Shown here: positions 34,001-42,069 of the stretch, piece after piece | Position numbering within the stretch: the stretch's first letter is position 1 | Layout: every line of letters begins with the position of its first letter | Assembly (NCBI RefSeq): GCF_900105715.1 | Contig: NZ_FNRY01000001.1 | Location: 1,240,001-1,304,000, forward strand | From: Paramicrobacterium humi | Lineage (GTDB): Bacteria; Actinomycetota; Actinomycetes; Actinomycetales; Microbacteriaceae | Direction: 5' to 3' | Length of the DNA stretch: 64,000 nt | Position numbers and translations under genes: made by a program | The notes under the pieces: model-generated | What the model saw: the letters and a program-made list of their open reading frames with translations, nothing else | Told to the model about the DNA's origin: nothing | Databases searched by the model: none

Positions 34001-34752
34001 GCAGGTGGACTACTTAGATCAGAGCGGATGCCGCGAGCGGCGCGAACAAGGGCGGCGATCGCCTCGTCAGGCGCGGTCTCCCGCGGAAGCACGACAGACA
34101 GGGCGGCCACGACGTCTCCGCTCGCATCGCGCACGGGAACCGCCACCCCCGTGGACACCGTCTCGATCGATCCGGGCGCCACGACGTGACCGCGGCGCCG
34201 GATGTCCGCGAGAAGACGCCGCAGGGCCGCGGCATCCGTCACCGTCTCCCGAGTGAGCGCGCGACGTGGCCCGGCGAGGATGCGCTCCTGGAGCTCGGGG
34301 TCCGCGTACGCGAGCAAGACGAGGCCGGAGGAGGACGCGTGCAGGGGAAGCCGCCCGGCGATGCGCGTGATGTTGGCGCCCGCCTGCGGGTGAGAGAGCC
34401 GCTCGAGGAAGAGGGCGGAGTCGTGCTCGAGCACCGCGAGCTGCGTGTGCTCGCGGACCCGGGCCTGCACGCGCTCCATGTGCGGCAGCGCGGCCTGCCG
34501 CAGCCGCAGGGCGGGGGAGCCGCGCAGCGCCAGCTCCCACAGCCGCATGCCGAGATGCACTCGGTTGTCGTCGTCGCGCTCGAGCAGGCCCGCGGCGACG
34601 AGCTCGTTCACCACACGATGCGCCGTGGACGACGGAAGGTGAGCGCGCCGCCCGATATCTGACGCGGTCTGCGTCGTCCGGTCGACGGTGAACGTCTCGA
34701 GCACGCGAACGACGCGCTCGAGCACGGAGTCGCCGGTCGCGGAGTTGGCCAT
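33991..34752 (-). CDS. IclR-family regulator, probably of pobA
   Basis: A 253-residue IclR protein. The winged helix-turn-helix is at about 10-65 (SDIGRRAHLPSSTAHRVVNELVAAGLLERD), the effector-binding domain in the rest, with the typical GLVLLAYADPELQERIL and GHVVAPGSIETVSTGVAVPVRDASG. IclR relatives PobR and PcaR/PcaU respond to 4-hydroxybenzoate or protocatechuate. Gene order and the downstream operator support control of pobA. Confidence 0.85.
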   Translation of the reverse strand: MANSATGDSVLERVVRVLETFTVDRTTQTASDIGRRAHLPSSTAHRVVNELVAAGLLERDDDNRVHLGMRLWELALRGSPALRLRQAALPHMERVQARVREHTQLAVLEHDSALFLERLSHPQAGANITRIAGRLPLHASSSGLVLLAYADPELQERILAGPRRALTRETVTDAAALRRLLADIRRRGHVVAPGSIETVSTGVAVPVRDASGDVVAALSVVLPRETAPDEAIAALVRAARGIRSDLSSPPASH

Positions 34753-34789
34753 GCCTCAACTGTGACACGAGGGCCGCTCGCGACGCGCT

Positions 34790-35995
34790 CTATGCCGCCC
34801 CGGTCGGCGCGAGATGGTGCTCGATCAGGTAGTCGGCGATCGCGAGAGACGACGTCGCCGCCGGAGAGGGGGCGTTGCGCAGCAGCGTGACGGGGCCGAC
34901 CTGGTCGACGGCGAAATCGTCGAGCAGCGCTCCATCGCGTCCCCACGCCTGGGCGCGAACGCCCGCTGTTTCCGTTCGCTGCAGGTCCGGCATGCGCAGC
35001 TCGGGAATGAACCGGCGCGCCTTGCGGAAGTAGAGCGGCTTCGCGAGCGAGCCGCTGATCTCGTCGACGCCCATCCGCCAGTGCTTCTTCGCAAGCGGCC
35101 ACGCGCCGGGCCAACGCAGCGATTCCCAGGTGTCCTTCGGCGAGACGCGCAGCCACCGGTAGCCTTCACGGGCGAGCGCTGGCACCGCGTTCGGGCCGAC
35201 GTGCACGATGTCGTAGATCCCTCGCGTGAAGTGCACGCCGAGAAATGGGAACCGCGGGTCGGGCACGGGGTAGATCATGCCGCGCACGAGATCGGCGCGC
35301 TCAGGCGCGAGCTGCCAGTACTCGCCCCGGAACGGCAGGATCTTCGGCGATGGATCCGCTCCGACGAATCGGGCGATCACGTCGGACTGCAGGCCGGCGC
35401 ACACGATGAGCCGATCGAAGACGTGCTCGCTCGACTCGGCGAGCACGCGAACGCGACCGTTTTCGAGACGTACTCCGGTCACCTCGTGGCCGAGACGGAT
35501 GCTGCCGCCCGCCGCGCGCACGTCGGACGCCATCGCCTCCGTGATCGTGGCGTAGTCGACCACCGCTGTGTGCGGGGAGTGCACCGCGGCGACGCCCGCG
35601 ACGTGCGGCTCGATCTCGCGCAGCCGGGCGACGCCGTCGATGCGGCTAAGGTCCGGCACGCCGTTCTCGCGCGAGCGGCGCTCGATCTCGTTCAGTGCGG
35701 GGACTTCGCTCTCGTCGACGGCGACGACGAGCTTGCCGACCTCCCGGTAGGGCAGGCTCTTCGCAGCGCAGAACTCGCGAAGCGCTACTCGACCGGCCGC
35801 GCACAGCGTCGCCTTGAGCGATCCCGGCGCGTAGTAGAGGCCCGCGTGCACGACCCCGGAGTTGTGTCCGGTCTGGTGCTGCGCGAGCCGCTGCTCCTTC
35901 TCGAGGACGGTGACCTCGTCGCCGCGAGCGGACAGGGCGCGGGCGAGCGCGACGCCGATGATTCCACCACCGATGATGCCGATGCGCTTTGCCAT
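34790..35995 (-). CDS. lhgO: L-2-hydroxyglutarate oxidase
   Basis: A 401-residue FAD-dependent oxidoreductase of the LhgO/DAO family. The Rossmann motif GIIGGGIIGVALAR is at the N-terminus, with HQTGHNSGVVHAGLYYAPGSLKA next, a signature of L-2-hydroxyglutarate oxidases, and PFRGEYWQL and FPFLGVHFTR further on. It oxidises L-2-hydroxyglutarate to 2-oxoglutarate, passing electrons to the quinone pool or oxygen. It sits 37 bases upstream of the iclR gene on the same strand without obvious functional linkage. Confidence 0.88.
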   Translation of the reverse strand: MAKRIGIIGGGIIGVALARALSARGDEVTVLEKEQRLAQHQTGHNSGVVHAGLYYAPGSLKATLCAAGRVALREFCAAKSLPYREVGKLVVAVDESEVPALNEIERRSRENGVPDLSRIDGVARLREIEPHVAGVAAVHSPHTAVVDYATITEAMASDVRAAGGSIRLGHEVTGVRLENGRVRVLAESSEHVFDRLIVCAGLQSDVIARFVGADPSPKILPFRGEYWQLAPERADLVRGMIYPVPDPRFPFLGVHFTRGIYDIVHVGPNAVPALAREGYRWLRVSPKDTWESLRWPGAWPLAKKHWRMGVDEISGSLAKPLYFRKARRFIPELRMPDLQRTETAGVRAQAWGRDGALLDDFAVDQVGPVTLLRNAPSPAATSSLAIADYLIEHHLAPTGAA

Positions 35996-36140
35996 GCGCT
36001 CAGCCTGACGCGCATCACGCGTCGCAGCAAGACCCGTCTTCGAGTGGTTCGCACGGCTCGAGTTGTTGTCGCTCGTCTCAGGGCATCAGCCGGTGAAGGT
36101 TCAGCGTCGGCTCTGTACAGTGCGCCCCATGCGTGCTAAC

Positions 36141-36160
36141 GTACAACCAAATGGTTGTAC
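36141..36160 (+). promoter_or_regulatory. Palindromic ArsR-type operator
   Basis: GTACAACCA (36141-36149) and TGGTTGTAC (36152-36160) are perfect nine-base arms around AA, six bases before the arsR-type start. It probably mediates autorepression of the arsR-SRPBCC operon. Confidence 0.75.
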
Positions 36161-36165
36161 ATAAT

Positions 36166-36501
36166 ATGAGTGACGAGGACGTCGATCGGATCTTCCAAGC
36201 GCTGGCGGATGCGACTCGACGGGACATCGTCTCGCGAGTGATGGCACAGGCGCTGTCGGTGTCTGAGCTCGCGAGCGGGTACGCGATGAGCTTCGCGGCC
36301 GTGCAGAAGCACGTCGCGGTGCTCGAGCGCGCCGGCCTCGTCGCAAAGCAACGGCGTGGAAGGGAGCAGATCGTGCACGGCGACCCCGCCGCCTTGCGCC
36401 GGGCAGCACGTCTGCTCGACGACTACGAGCAGATCTGGCGCGACCGCGCCGCTCGCATGGAGAGTCTCATCACCGAAGATCGAGAAGGAGAACAGTCATG
36501 A
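36166..36501 (+). CDS. ArsR-family regulator
   Basis: A 111-residue winged-helix regulator: IFQALADATRRDIVSRVM, then LSVSELASGYAMSFAAVQKHVAVLERAGLVAKQRRGREQIVHGDPAALRRA. It lacks the metal-binding cysteines of ArsR/SmtB. It belongs to the subgroup cotranscribed with AHSA1-type SRPBCC proteins, which follows here by a four-base overlap. The ATG at 36166 is preferred because the longer reading would place the start inside the operator palindrome. Confidence 0.85.
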   Translation: MSDEDVDRIFQALADATRRDIVSRVMAQALSVSELASGYAMSFAAVQKHVAVLERAGLVAKQRRGREQIVHGDPAALRRAARLLDDYEQIWRDRAARMESLITEDREGEQS

Positions 36502-36986
36502 CCGTCATCAGCAGTGAGAAGGATGCCGAGGCCCTCACCCTCACATTCGTCGTCGAGTTGAAGGCGAGCGTCGAGCGCGCCTGGCAGCTCTGGGCCGACC
36601 CGCGCCAGCTCGAGCGCTGGTGGGGACCGCCGACGTGGCCTGCCACATTCGACGTCTTCGAGTTCGAGCCCGGGGGCAAGGCCGACTACTACATGACCGG
36701 ACCAGAAGGAGATCGCGCCTACGGATGGTGGGAGTTCACGACGATCGAGGAGCCGACGCGGGTGGAACTCGACGAAGGCTTCGCCGACGCTGACCGCAAT
36801 CGCGTCGAGGACGTGGGCAGCGCGCACATGGTCGCCACCCTCGAGGACGCGGACGGCGTGACGCGTATGACGATCGTGACGCACTTCGCGAGCACCGCGC
36901 AGCTCGAGCAGATGATTGAGATGGGAATGCAAGAGGGCATGGGCGAAGCGCTTGGCCAGATCGACGCGATCCTCGCCGAGCGGTAG
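36498..36986 (+). CDS. SRPBCC/AHSA1-domain protein
   Basis: A 162-residue helix-grip protein: FVVELKASVERAWQLWADPRQLERWWGPPTWP, FEFEPGGKADYYMTGP, and the closing helix GMQEGMGEALGQIDAIL. The family binds small hydrophobic ligands; activity is unknown. It is coupled to the ArsR gene by an ATGA overlap, so both are made together. The fragment at the left edge of the window is from the same family. Confidence 0.85.
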   Translation: MTVISSEKDAEALTLTFVVELKASVERAWQLWADPRQLERWWGPPTWPATFDVFEFEPGGKADYYMTGPEGDRAYGWWEFTTIEEPTRVELDEGFADADRNRVEDVGSAHMVATLEDADGVTRMTIVTHFASTAQLEQMIEMGMQEGMGEALGQIDAILAER

Positions 36987-37018
36987 CTGTTCAGGGCAAG
37001 AGCATTGCGAGGCGTCGC

Positions 37019-37219
37019 TCAGATGCGCGAACGCTCCGACTTGTAGTCGAAGGACTCGTTCCATTCCAGAGTTCCGACGAGCTCAAGAATCTTCGCCTGC
37101 TCACGGCGAGCGATGAACTCGTGAAGCGCGAGGGTGACAGCCGCCTTCTTCGTCTTCTCTCCGCTGAGCCTCAGGATCTGGTCGAGTAACTCCGGATCGA
37201 TCGCAATGTGAGTGGCCAT
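37019..37219 (-). CDS. VapB-type antitoxin, no partner toxin
   Basis: A 66-residue ribbon-helix-helix protein: MATHIAIDPELLDQILRLSGEKTKKAAVTLALHEFIARRE, the VapB/DUF2191 pattern, with a C-terminal toxin-binding tail (LELVGTLEWNESFDYKSER). The start at 37219 is set by GAGGTGA. The VapC toxin that normally follows is absent: the next gene downstream is the convergent SRPBCC gene 32 bases away. It is therefore an orphan antitoxin or the survivor of a degraded pair. Confidence 0.75.
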   Translation of the reverse strand: MATHIAIDPELLDQILRLSGEKTKKAAVTLALHEFIARREQAKILELVGTLEWNESFDYKSERSRI

Positions 37220-37268
37220 CGGCAATCACCTCGCACAAGGTCTCACGCACGCCTGTGTGAAAACCACC

Positions 37269-38456
37269 CTACGCCGCGCGGCGCAGGCCGCGCGACACCA
37301 GCGCGAGGCACGCGGCGCACAGAACGGCGAGCACGGCGAGCAGCACGGTGTACGTCGTAAGCGCGGCGAAGGCGGCGAGCACCGTGGGCAGCAGGAAGCC
37401 GGCGTAGGCGAGGCTGTAGTACACACCCGTGATGCCGGCGAGGTCCTCGGGTCCGGCGATGCGCTGCACCTCGATCAGGCCCGCGACGATGCAGATGCCG
37501 TAGGCGGCGCCGAGCGTGAGCGCGGCGACGAGCGCGAGCACCGGCGACAGCATCCGCGCATTGATGACGGCGAGCAGCACCCCGGCGAGCATGAGCGCCA
37601 TGCCGACGACCATGGCGCGGCCGTGCGTGAGCTCGTTCAGGCGCTTGACGAGCGGCTGCACGAGCGCGCCGGTGCCGAGGGTGAGCACCGTGAGCAGCGT
37701 CGCGTAGGCGAGGGAGAGCGAGCCGGTCTTGTCGGCGACGAGCTGCGGCATCACGGCGTAGGCGAGCCCGGCGGCGCCGAAGATCCACGGCGCGGCGGGC
37801 AGCACAACCCGCACGAAGCGGGCGTGGCCGGCGAGCGGCACGCGCAGGTCGCGCCACAGTGAGCCGCGGGCCGGCGCTGCGAGAGTCTCGGGGGCGGCCG
37901 CGAGCGGCACGAGGGCGAGTGCACTGACCAGCACATGGATGCCATACGGCACGAGCGCCGGAAACGGACCCCACTGCGCGAGCACACCGGAGACGCCGGC
38001 GCCGAGGCCGAAGCCGAGGGTGAGGGCCAGTGACGGCCGGCGCGCCCCGGCGGCGGCATCCGCTCGGGTGTCGAATGGGCGCGAGGAGAGCTCCTTGATC
38101 CAGCTCGTGCCGACCGCCATCGCGATGCCGACGCCGACACCCGCGAGCAGACGCCCCGCGCACAGCACGACGAGATTGCCGAGCCCCGCCGCGATGACGG
38201 CGTTGCCGGCGATGCTCAGCAGCACGCCGGCGATCGTGACAGGCTTGCGGCCGCGGTGGTCGGAGATCGGGCCGGCGAGCAGCAGGCCGGGGATGAGCCC
38301 GAGCACGTAGAGGCCGAGCAGCAGGTTGACGTCGAGGGTCGTGTAGTGCCCGATCTGCTCGTACAGGTGCAGCAGGGGGGTGAAGTGGTTGCCTCCCCAC
38401 GCCATGACGAACAGGGCGGGGGCGACGCGCAGCCACGCGGGAATGCGAGAGAACAT
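37269..38456 (-). CDS. MFS transporter
   Basis: A 395-residue, 12-helix major facilitator. The first conserved loop reads AGPISDHRGRKPVTIAGV and the central linker is short and Ala/Pro-rich. It begins with a non-cleaved hydrophobic helix after MAWGGNHFTPLLHLY, a pattern in small actinobacterial drug or metabolite MFS proteins. It lies directly downstream of a GntR regulator on the same strand (24-base gap), which probably controls it. Confidence 0.8.
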   Translation of the reverse strand: MFSRIPAWLRVAPALFVMAWGGNHFTPLLHLYEQIGHYTTLDVNLLLGLYVLGLIPGLLLAGPISDHRGRKPVTIAGVLLSIAGNAVIAAGLGNLVVLCAGRLLAGVGVGIAMAVGTSWIKELSSRPFDTRADAAAGARRPSLALTLGFGLGAGVSGVLAQWGPFPALVPYGIHVLVSALALVPLAAAPETLAAPARGSLWRDLRVPLAGHARFVRVVLPAAPWIFGAAGLAYAVMPQLVADKTGSLSLAYATLLTVLTLGTGALVQPLVKRLNELTHGRAMVVGMALMLAGVLLAVINARMLSPVLALVAALTLGAAYGICIVAGLIEVQRIAGPEDLAGITGVYYSLAYAGFLLPTVLAAFAALTTYTVLLAVLAVLCAACLALVSRGLRRAA

Positions 38457-38480
38457 GGTGCTTTCGGTGAGGGGCGGAGG

Positions 38481-39134
38481 TCAGCCGAGCGGCATGACGT
38501 GGGTGCGCAGCGCGGGCTCGTACTCATGCGACCGCCCCGTCGCGATGAGTTGTGCGAGCTGCTCGTGCTGGCTGATGAACTCGGCGAGCCGCGCGGCGTC
38601 GCGGGCGACGATGCGGTGTGTCACGCGCTCGAAGCGCGGGCCGAGGGAGTCGTAGATCTCGTCGAACACGCCGTTGCGGGCCTCCTCCACGACGCGCGCG
38701 TGGAACAGGTGGTCGGCGTGGGCGAAGGCGAGAAGATCATCGGATGCCGCGGCGCGCCGCTGCTCATCGAGGAGGCGCGCCAGCTCGGAGCCGAGCCGGG
38801 CGGTGTCGCCGCGGTCGGCGGCGGTGCGCGCGGCCGTGCTCTCGAGCATGATGCGCGCCTCGAGCAGGTCGCGCACCTCAGCGTCGTCGATCGCCGTGAC
38901 GAGAGCGCCCTTCTTGGGGTAGAGGCGCAGCAGCCCGCGCGCCTCAAGCAGGAGGAACGCCTCGCGCACGGGGGTGCGGCTCATGCCGAGGATGGTGGAG
39001 ACCTCGCCCTCGGTGATCATGGTGCCGGCCGCAAGGTCCCCCGTGACGATCGCGGTCGCGACCGGGAGGTACGCGCGCTGCACCGCGGGAGCGCCGTCGG
39101 GAGCGGCATCCGCATTCAGGATCAGGTCGGGCAC
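38481..39134 (-). CDS. GntR/FCD-family regulator
   Basis: A 217-residue regulator with winged helix (AIVTGDLAAGTMITEGEVSTILGMSRTPVREAFLLLEARGLL) and FCD domain (LEARIMLESTAARTAADRG and following). The GTG start at 39134 has only a weak ribosome-binding site. It heads a two-gene unit with the MFS transporter. A tandem ATAAATGCAA repeat immediately upstream is a candidate operator. It is divergent from the sugar cluster that starts at 39270 and could also affect it. Confidence 0.83.
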   Translation of the reverse strand: MPDLILNADAAPDGAPAVQRAYLPVATAIVTGDLAAGTMITEGEVSTILGMSRTPVREAFLLLEARGLLRLYPKKGALVTAIDDAEVRDLLEARIMLESTAARTAADRGDTARLGSELARLLDEQRRAAASDDLLAFAHADHLFHARVVEEARNGVFDEIYDSLGPRFERVTHRIVARDAARLAEFISQHEQLAQLIATGRSHEYEPALRTHVMPLG

Positions 39135-39147
39135 GCACTGATTCTAG

Positions 39148-39169
39148 ATAAATGCAAGCATAAATGCAA
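39148..39169 (-). promoter_or_regulatory. Tandem direct repeat upstream of the GntR gene
   Basis: ATAAATGCAA occurs at 39148-39157 and again at 39160-39169, 12 bases apart, in an otherwise A/T-rich patch 14 bases before the gntR start. It is a candidate regulator-binding site. Confidence 0.5.
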
Positions 39170-39194
39170 CAATCGTCGGCTCTTGGAATGCTCG

Positions 39195-39240
39195 TATGAG
39201 CGCACGCAACTTGACATATGAGCGCATGCTCCCGAATCAT
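39195..39240 (+). promoter_or_regulatory. Promoter region of the sugar-kinase operon
   Basis: TTGACA at 39211-39216 with an AATCAT box about 18 bases later reads as a sigma-70-type promoter. TATGAGCGCA occurs twice, at 39195-39204 and 39217-39226, 22 bases apart, flanking or overlapping it; the SorC gene's own region also contains GAGCGC. Confidence 0.45.
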
Positions 39241-39269
39241 AGAAACACGCAGCTGTCGACAGGAGAAGC

Positions 39270-39926
39270 ATGGCCAACAATGAGGATGGCATCGTTCGCC
39301 TTGCGCGCGAGTTCATCGATCGGGAAGCACGAGCACTCGCGAACCTTGCGTCGCTCATTGACGAGTCGTTCGTCGACATCGTGGAGCGCGTGCTCGCCAC
39401 ACCGGGCAAAGTCATCACGACCGGGGCCGGGACATCGGGAATCATGGCCGCCCGACTGGCTCATATCCTCGCCGTGTCGGGCACTCCGGCGCTGTACCTC
39501 TCGAGCCAGGACGCCCTGCACGGCGGTATGGCCGCGATCACCCGGGAGGACCTCGTGATCGCCTTCTCGAAGGGAGGGCAGTCCGCTGAGCTCACGGAGC
39601 TCACCGTGCGCCTCGGCGAACGCGGCGTTCACGTCATCGCCGTCACGGAAAAGCCCGAATCTCCCTTCGCGCTCGCGGCGGGAACGGTCGTGCGTGTGGC
39701 GACGGATCCGGTCGACGCGGATCCGGGCGGTCTGATCGCCATGGGGAGTACCCTCGTGGCGGGGGCGTGGGGGGACGCTCTGGCGACCACCCTCATGGCG
39801 GCGAACCAGTACGACTGGAAAGAAGTTCTGCACAGCCATCCGGCCGGTATCGTCGGGCAGCAGACGAAGCTCCCCGAGACGCTGTCGCTTGGGCTGTCGC
39901 TCCCTGATGAGAAGGAATCACGATGA
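39270..39926 (+). CDS. SIS-domain sugar-phosphate isomerase 1
   Basis: A 218-residue single SIS domain without CBS domains. It has GAGTSG (52-57), ALYLSSQDALHGGMAAI and SKGGQSAE (100-107), in the places where arabinose-5-phosphate isomerases (KpsF/GutQ) have G-x-G-K-S-G, E-A-x-H-G-D and S-x-S-G-E-T. 6-Phospho-3-hexuloisomerase is the other likely relative. It is the first gene of an operon, coupled to an FGGY kinase by an ATGA overlap, which suggests isomerisation of the phosphosugar that kinase makes. A second paralogue closes the cluster at 46796. Confidence 0.8.
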   Translation: MANNEDGIVRLAREFIDREARALANLASLIDESFVDIVERVLATPGKVITTGAGTSGIMAARLAHILAVSGTPALYLSSQDALHGGMAAITREDLVIAFSKGGQSAELTELTVRLGERGVHVIAVTEKPESPFALAAGTVVRVATDPVDADPGGLIAMGSTLVAGAWGDALATTLMAANQYDWKEVLHSHPAGIVGQQTKLPETLSLGLSLPDEKESR

Positions 39927-41377
39927 GGATGCTTGTGGCCGGCGTCGACTCGTCGACGCAGTCCTGCAAGGTCGAGTTTCGCGATATCGAATCAGGCGAG
40001 CTCGTCGCATCGGGAGCGGCGCCGCATCCGCCTGCCTTCCCCCCGCGCAGCGAGCAGGATCCCCAGGCATGGTGGGAGGCGTTTGTCTCCGTGTTCAGGC
40101 AGGCTCGTGCGGACCTTCCTGCCGATGCCGAGGTCCGTGCGATCTCGATCGCGGGCCAGTGTCACGGTCTCGTCGCCCTCGACGAACACGGCGCGGTCAT
40201 CCGCGACGCGAAGCTGTGGAACGACACGGAATCGGCGCCGGAGCTCGCCGAACTCCGCGTGACGGTTGGGGACGCGGATTTCATCCGGGCTGTCGGATCG
40301 CTGCCGACGGCGGCGTTCACGATCGGCAAGCTCGCCTGGCTCGCCCGTCATGAGCCCGCCAACTTCGCTCGCCTGCGGTACGTGCTGCTCCCGCACGACT
40401 ACCTCACTTTCCGGCTGACCGGGAGACGCGTGACCGATCGCTCCGAGGCGTCGGGAACCGGATACTTCGATGCGGCGTCCGGGGAGTACCGCCTCGATCT
40501 CCTTGCCCACGTTGATGGCACCCGCGAATGGCTCTCCCTGCTGCCAGAGGTGCTTGAGCCCTCGGCTGCAGCCGGTACGGTGCTGCCCTCGATCGCCGCA
40601 GAGCTCGGCGTCGACGACACGGTTCTCGTCGGCGCCGGCGGGGGAGACCAGCACGCATCCGCGCTCGGCCTCGGTGTCGAGCCAGGCGACGTCGTGTACG
40701 CGTTCGGCACGTCGGGCGTCGTATACACGGATAGCAGAGAGCCGGTCTACGACCCACTCGGCTTTGTGAATGGCGTAGCGGACATGAACGGTGGGTTCCT
40801 GCCCCTCGTCTGCACCATGAACGCCGCGAAAGTCACGGACACGTTCGCCCGCATTCTCGGAGTCGACCACGCCGAACTCGACCGATTGGCTCTTCAAGCG
40901 GGAGAGGACGGGCCCGTGCTCGCGGCATTCCTCGACGGTGAGCGAACGCCCGACCGACCCGGAGCGCGCGGTCTCCTCTCGGGCATCACGACCTCGACCA
41001 CGCGCGAGCAGATCGCGCGAGCCGCCTACGAAGGGGTCGTGCTCGGACTCGTCGAAGGGCACGCTCACATCGAGCGCGCCGGTGTAGTCACGAACGGAGA
41101 CGTGATCGCTGTCGGTGGCGGGTCGCGCTCGCGCGCCTACACGCAGCTTCTCGCGGACGCGCTCGGGCGAGATGTGTTCACCGCTGACGCGGGCGAAGCG
41201 ACCGCCCGCGGCGCTGCTCTGCAGGCCGCGTCCGTCGCGACGGGATGTGACATCGACGACGTGCGTCGCGCGTGGAGGCCCGAGCGCTTTCTCGCGGCTC
41301 AGCCTCGCGGCGATTCTCGCGGGAGACGAGACGCGTACGCGCGGACGGTGGCCGTCACGAGTCTCGACGAGCTCTAA
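39923..41377 (+). CDS. FGGY-family carbohydrate kinase
   Basis: A 484-residue sugar kinase. The N-terminal DSSTQSCK phosphate loop, IAGQCHGLVALDE, LWNDTES, YLTFRLTGRRVTDRSEASGTGYFD, and the C-terminal GGGSRSRAYTQLLADALGRDVF and ATARGAALQAA place it in the xylulokinase-like FGGY group. It transfers phosphate from ATP to a ketose or sugar alcohol imported by the RbsABC-type system. The exact sugar is not readable. It is coupled to SIS isomerase 1 upstream and is six bases from the epimerase-like gene downstream. Confidence 0.87.
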   Translation: MRMLVAGVDSSTQSCKVEFRDIESGELVASGAAPHPPAFPPRSEQDPQAWWEAFVSVFRQARADLPADAEVRAISIAGQCHGLVALDEHGAVIRDAKLWNDTESAPELAELRVTVGDADFIRAVGSLPTAAFTIGKLAWLARHEPANFARLRYVLLPHDYLTFRLTGRRVTDRSEASGTGYFDAASGEYRLDLLAHVDGTREWLSLLPEVLEPSAAAGTVLPSIAAELGVDDTVLVGAGGGDQHASALGLGVEPGDVVYAFGTSGVVYTDSREPVYDPLGFVNGVADMNGGFLPLVCTMNAAKVTDTFARILGVDHAELDRLALQAGEDGPVLAAFLDGERTPDRPGARGLLSGITTSTTREQIARAAYEGVVLGLVEGHAHIERAGVVTNGDVIAVGGGSRSRAYTQLLADALGRDVFTADAGEATARGAALQAASVATGCDIDDVRRAWRPERFLAAQPRGDSRGRRDAYARTVAVTSLDEL

Positions 41378-41382
41378 CCGAG

Positions 41383-42069
41383 ATGTCGGCCCCATTGGAA
41401 TTCCGCGACTGGCATACCTCCTTTGAACCGGGGCGCATCGCCGTGAGCGTCTATTCGGCACAGGCGGACAATCGCCGGTATGTCGCTGCGGCCGCGGCGC
41501 AGGCGAGCGTCCCCGTGCACGTTGACGTGATCCTCGCACGCCGTTCGCGAGCGACCGACGCGCGCTGGGAACACGTCGGGGTCTCGATGGACGATCTTGA
41601 CGACATCGCCGGGTTCGGCGGCGCCATAGACGTGCACCTCATGGTGCTCGGCGAGCAGGATGACAGTGTCGATACCGCGTTGCAGCAGACACTGGCCCGC
41701 GTAATGCTCGTGCGGCCTCGAAGCGTCTCCCTCAGCAGCGAGCTCCTCAATCGGACCAGCGCCATGGCTGCCGAGCTCCGCTCGCTTGGGGTCGCCGTCT
41801 GGCTTGAGATCGGGTGCCGGGAGCCAGTGGACATTCTCGAGGACTTCGGCGACGAGGTCGATGGCGTCCTTGTCATGCTGATCGAGACCGGGACGTCACA
41901 GCGTGCTCAGGTGCAGCTGCTCGCAAAGATCGCACCGATTCGCGCCCGGACCGCCGCGGATTTCGGAATTGGGATCGACGGCGGCGTCACGAAGGAGATC
42001 GCCGCGCAGGCTCTCCGAGCGGGAGCGTCGATCGCGGTGTCGGGCCGCGCGCTCCTGGCCGCGAATTAG
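41383..42069 (+). CDS. Divergent ribulose-phosphate-3-epimerase-like protein
   Basis: A 228-residue TIM-barrel protein related to ribulose-phosphate 3-epimerase and allulose-6-phosphate epimerase. The four metal-ligand positions are present: His46 and Asp48 in VHVDVI, His85 in DVHLMV and Asp199 in GIDGGV. The phosphate-loop motif N-P-G-F-G-G-Q is replaced by IETGTSQ, so the substrate differs from that of ordinary Rpe. It lacks the D-x-K-x-x-D motif of hexulose-phosphate synthase. It probably epimerises the kinase product. The ATG at 41383 is chosen over upstream in-frame codons that lie in the kinase gene. Confidence 0.72.
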   Translation: MSAPLEFRDWHTSFEPGRIAVSVYSAQADNRRYVAAAAAQASVPVHVDVILARRSRATDARWEHVGVSMDDLDDIAGFGGAIDVHLMVLGEQDDSVDTALQQTLARVMLVRPRSVSLSSELLNRTSAMAAELRSLGVAVWLEIGCREPVDILEDFGDEVDGVLVMLIETGTSQRAQVQLLAKIAPIRARTAADFGIGIDGGVTKEIAAQALRAGASIAVSGRALLAAN

